Of a stretch of DNA of 64,000 nucleotides, positions 61,848 through 64,000 are shown piece by piece. The notes below the pieces were generated by a model. That model ran no database searches. It was not told the origin of the DNA and worked only from the letters and a program-made list of their open reading frames with translations. Numbering within the stretch: the stretch's first letter is position 1; each line of letters begins with the position of its first letter. This DNA is from G963422275 sp963422275 (GTDB lineage Bacteria; Pseudomonadota; Alphaproteobacteria; Rhodobacterales; Rhodobacteraceae): contig OY729418.1 in NCBI GenBank assembly GCA_963422275.1, forward strand, positions 1,054,001 to 1,118,000, in the 5' to 3' direction. A program made the translations under genes and the position numbers.

Positions 61848-62583
61848 TGCAACCATTCTCTTCACGGTCCTGGCGTTTGCCGCCATTGTCGCGATGTCCT
61901 GATCGATCTTAACCGGACGGACGCCCTGGCCGAAGCCGGCACGGCAAGATCTGAATGGGAGCGCCTGCAAATCGAGAACGCCCGCATCGGGGCTTGGACA
62001 CACTGGAGGCATGCACCAGACTCGAGAGGAAAAGGGACATCCATGCAAGGGAGATGGAGCGGAAGATCGCGGAACGCGGCATGCTGGACGCGGCATGGCG
62101 CAGCCGCCTTCTACGGCGGCGCACGGAGATCGACTCTCGCCTGGCGGAGCTTCGGGAACTGATGCAGTCCAGCGGCCGGCGCGTGCGGGAATCCAAGCTG
62201 ACCGCGCCTTCCTCCGGCACCGTGGACCGGCTCCGGGTCTTCACGGTCGGCGGGATGGTGTAGGCGGGCCAGGAACTGATGCGGATTGTTCCCCAGGACG
62301 GGAAGCTGGATTCGAGGCGGTCTTCTCCGATGACGATGCGGGGTTCATCGAGGGCCATCTTTTGGACGTGTCCGCGGATGCAGAGGAAACGGCTCCGGGA
62401 TCTTGGGGGTTCATGGCAAGAACACTGCCTGACGAGCCGCATCTTGCCGCGGGAACGACGCGGCATCCGCTGAAATCCGGGATGACGGGAACCGCAGACA
62501 TCGTCACCGACGAGCGACGGATTGTCACCTACTTCTTCGTCCCCATCGTGAAGACGGTCGGAGAGGCACTGGGCGAACGCTGA
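61848..62583 (+). pseudogene. HlyD-family membrane-fusion protein, decayed
   Basis: Helical-hairpin coding (LERKRDIHAREMERKIAERG, TEIDSRLAELRELMQSSGRR) and the lipoyl-like end (SKLTAPSSGTVDRLRVFTVG) are followed by a TAG at 62261. In another frame the typical C-terminus appears: SGMTGTADIVTDERRIVTYF, ending GEALGER. It directly follows the ABC transporter, as in type I secretion operons. Confidence 0.65.
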
Positions 62584-62671
62584 TCCCCGGCCTCGGGAAA
62601 GGGTGCGAGCCAGCGGACCGTTGGACGCCGGAAGCAGGAATCGAAAGACATGATATGGAAATGCCGGCGCG

Positions 62672-62767
62672 ATGAAGACCTTTGACAACCTTGGCTTGGT
62701 GGAAGTTCCCCCGCCTTCTATGTCCTCGATCTCGACCTCGCAGCTCGCGAAAAACGGAGGCTCCTAG
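62672..62767 (+). CDS. 31-residue open frame after the export genes, peptide candidate
   Basis: ATG 62672 begins MKTFDNLGLVEVPPPSM and ends LAKNGGS before TAG. A short leader-like peptide beside export genes could be a RiPP precursor, but no ribosome-binding site is evident and the neighbours are degraded. Kept as a candidate. Confidence 0.25.
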   Translation: MKTFDNLGLVEVPPPSMSSISTSQLAKNGGS

Positions 62768-63114
62768 CGATCGGTGCGTCTCTCGAATTTCCCGAGCTGT
62801 CCAAGTCTGGGCATATGGATGATCGCCTCCCTTGCGGCATGAAATGGCGCACCGGGGATTCTCTTGCGGCCGGAGATCACGTCAAAACACTCAGAACGCA
62901 ATTTCCTGAACCATACGGGGTTTCGGAAAAGAGAGGCAGAGCGAAAGATGCATCGTGTGGCCCTCTGCGCCGACATTTTGCAAGCTGCAAGGAACAGCCT
63001 CAGTCCCCGCCCGCAGCCGCTTGGCGATCGCCTGTTCAGGGGCCAAGAAGCCAAAAGACAAGTAGTGCAGCGCTGCCACCCGCACCAAGCAAACTTTGAC
63101 TTTCAGGACGCACG
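62768..63114. other. No supported gene
   Basis: About 350 bp with overlapping open frames of biased composition and no recognised motif. Confidence 0.3.
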
Positions 63115-63351
63115 CTATCGGCGATGTGCAAGAAACTCCTGTACGGTCAATCCGACATCCCGCGCGATTTGGCGAAGCAAAATTGGCGACAGGTCACGGC
63201 CACCATGCACCGATGCGGCAGTCGCGCGGCCATCCTCAGGGCGAAACCGCTTGTACGACCCCCAGCTGGCGAGTTTCCTTGAACCGAGCGCGACGAGAAT
63301 GACGATTACCTCGAACGGCCCGAAAACGGGATCGGAAGAAGGCGCTCGCTC
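63115..63351 (-). pseudogene. HicA toxin remnant without a start codon
   Basis: The frame after the hicB stop reads FEVIVILVALGSRKLASWGS, then the HicA core YKRFRPEDGRATAASVHGGR, and IARDVGLTVQEFLAHRR. The essential His of the dsRBD-like fold (VHGG) is present. No ATG, GTG or TTG starts it in frame, so it is probably silent. HicA toxins cleave mRNA. Confidence 0.6.
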
Positions 63352-63561
63352 TCAGGCCACAACAACGATTTGCTTGCCGACGAAATCACCCGCCATTGCA
63401 GGGGCTTCAGAGTCGAGAATCATGGAGATGACTTCCCAGAGATTGCCGTTGAGTTCCTCGAGCGTTTCGCCTTGGCCGTGAACTCTTGGAAAACCCAGAA
63501 CGTAGCCAATATACAAGCCCGCATCCCGACAGCGTTTGATAACGGCGGTGCAAGTGTGCAT
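63352..63561 (-). CDS. hicB: HicB antitoxin
   Basis: 69 residues from ATG 63561: MHTCTAVIKRCRDAGLYIGY, GFPRVHGQGETLEELNGNLW and a tail VGKQIVVVA. This is the degenerate RNase-H fold of HicB without a long DNA-binding tail. It precedes the hicA remnant on the same strand and in the same frame. With the toxin silent, the antitoxin is an orphan. Confidence 0.7.
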   Translation of the reverse strand: MHTCTAVIKRCRDAGLYIGYVLGFPRVHGQGETLEELNGNLWEVISMILDSEAPAMAGDFVGKQIVVVA

Positions 63562-63742
63562 CGTCAACTTCGCCTCGCGTTCCAAGACTTTGTGGCCATT
63601 CCAGCTGCATGCCCAAAGGGGTCAAGATCATCCTAAAGGGACCGGTTTCGAGAAAAGTGACAACGTAGTCGTCAAGCATTGTCGCAACATCATGAGTCGG
63701 CGGATCGGGATGGAATGAATGAAGAATTCCCTTTAAAAGCCA

Positions 63743-64000
63743 AGCTCAGTTTGCAATCCGTGGGCATGCTTGATGGACTGGTTCCCGATTTGTCTTGGAA
63801 CGGGGGACGGATGGATCGGGTGCGGTTTCGGGACTGGTTTTCGAACATCGATGAGCTGACGGCGGCGCAGCGCCGTGAGGTTGCGGCGGTTTGACAGACG
63901 CCGGACCGGCTTGCCGGGATTGTCGTGGTCAACGAGACCTTCGCGCTCAAGAGCCTCAAGGGCAGGCTGTCGCGCGAGCAAGTATCGGTTTCGATCGCCA
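63743..64000 (+). mobile_element. IS1595-family element start, running off the window
   Basis: The left end AGCTCAGTTTGCAATCCG is followed by the transposase start at 63811 (MDRVRFRDWFSNIDELTAAQ). A stop appears after RREVAAV, then RLAGIVVVNETFALKSLKG in another frame. It is already damaged; the rest lies beyond the window. Confidence 0.6.

Noticed and set aside
1..64000. tRNA, rRNA and riboswitch genes
   Set aside because: No convincing T-loop/anticodon arrangement, rRNA signature or conserved riboswitch core was seen by eye; a covariance-model search would be decisive.

Overview
The window reads as an alphaproteobacterial chromosome segment. A mitofilin-like COG4223 gene lies directly upstream of hemY, the usual alphaproteobacterial order, and a porin of the type common in Rhodobacterales is present. 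The flavocytochrome c / SoxX genes point to a sulfur-oxidising metabolism. Insertion sequences and their remnants occupy a large share of the DNA, and many genes carry frameshifts, stops, deletions or insertions. That density of decay suggests a genome in reduction, for example a host-associated lineage; this is inference.

Layout. 1-414: end of a ParE-type toxin-antitoxin pair. 699-5480: IS wreckage, including two different IS5-family elements inserted back to back in a GIY-YIG gene (1287-3743), and an intact IS982-family element. 5528-10600: a four-gene minus-strand operon (adenine methyltransferase, double-GHKL histidine kinase, response regulator, metallo-beta-lactamase-fold protein) in which every junction is a 4-nt start/stop overlap. 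It looks like an uncharacterised defence or signalling module and is the most interesting locus here. 10679-14139: more IS copies and remnants. 14413-19320: an operon of a periplasmic molybdenum hydroxylase (IorA/IorB type), a small cytochrome c, a flavocytochrome c sulfide dehydrogenase subunit and SoxX. 19444-30048: a frameshifted AAA ATPase, HicB-like and Fic/antitoxin genes, a Gfo/Idh/MocA oxidoreductase, a full Fic protein with repeated operator-like palindromes, a membrane protein split by IS982, and several IS relics.

30195-38685 is a type IVb pilus operon of the R64 PilN-O-P-Q-R kind with its pilin end missing. 39310-40293 is the porin. 41006-44520 holds an intact IS5-family element and a decayed PQQ sugar dehydrogenase-cytochrome fusion. 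45441-50220 contains a SnoaL-like protein, hemY and the mitofilin homologue. 50732-51892 is a broken SCP2-like plus JmjC/cupin protein.

52060-58425 is bracketed by two IS1595-family deletion derivatives in the same orientation. Between them are type IV secretion remnants (virB11, virB6) and a complete CBASS anti-phage locus: a cGAS-like nucleotidyltransferase, an E2-like protein with a SEC-C zinc motif, and a divergent Cap15-like two-TM beta-barrel effector. 58439-62767 looks like a bacteriocin export region: a Gly-rich precursor candidate, small membrane proteins, a damaged type I secretion ABC transporter (with a partial duplicate) and an HlyD remnant. The window ends with a degraded hicBA pair and another IS1595 relic.

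No tRNA, rRNA or CRISPR array was recognised by eye.
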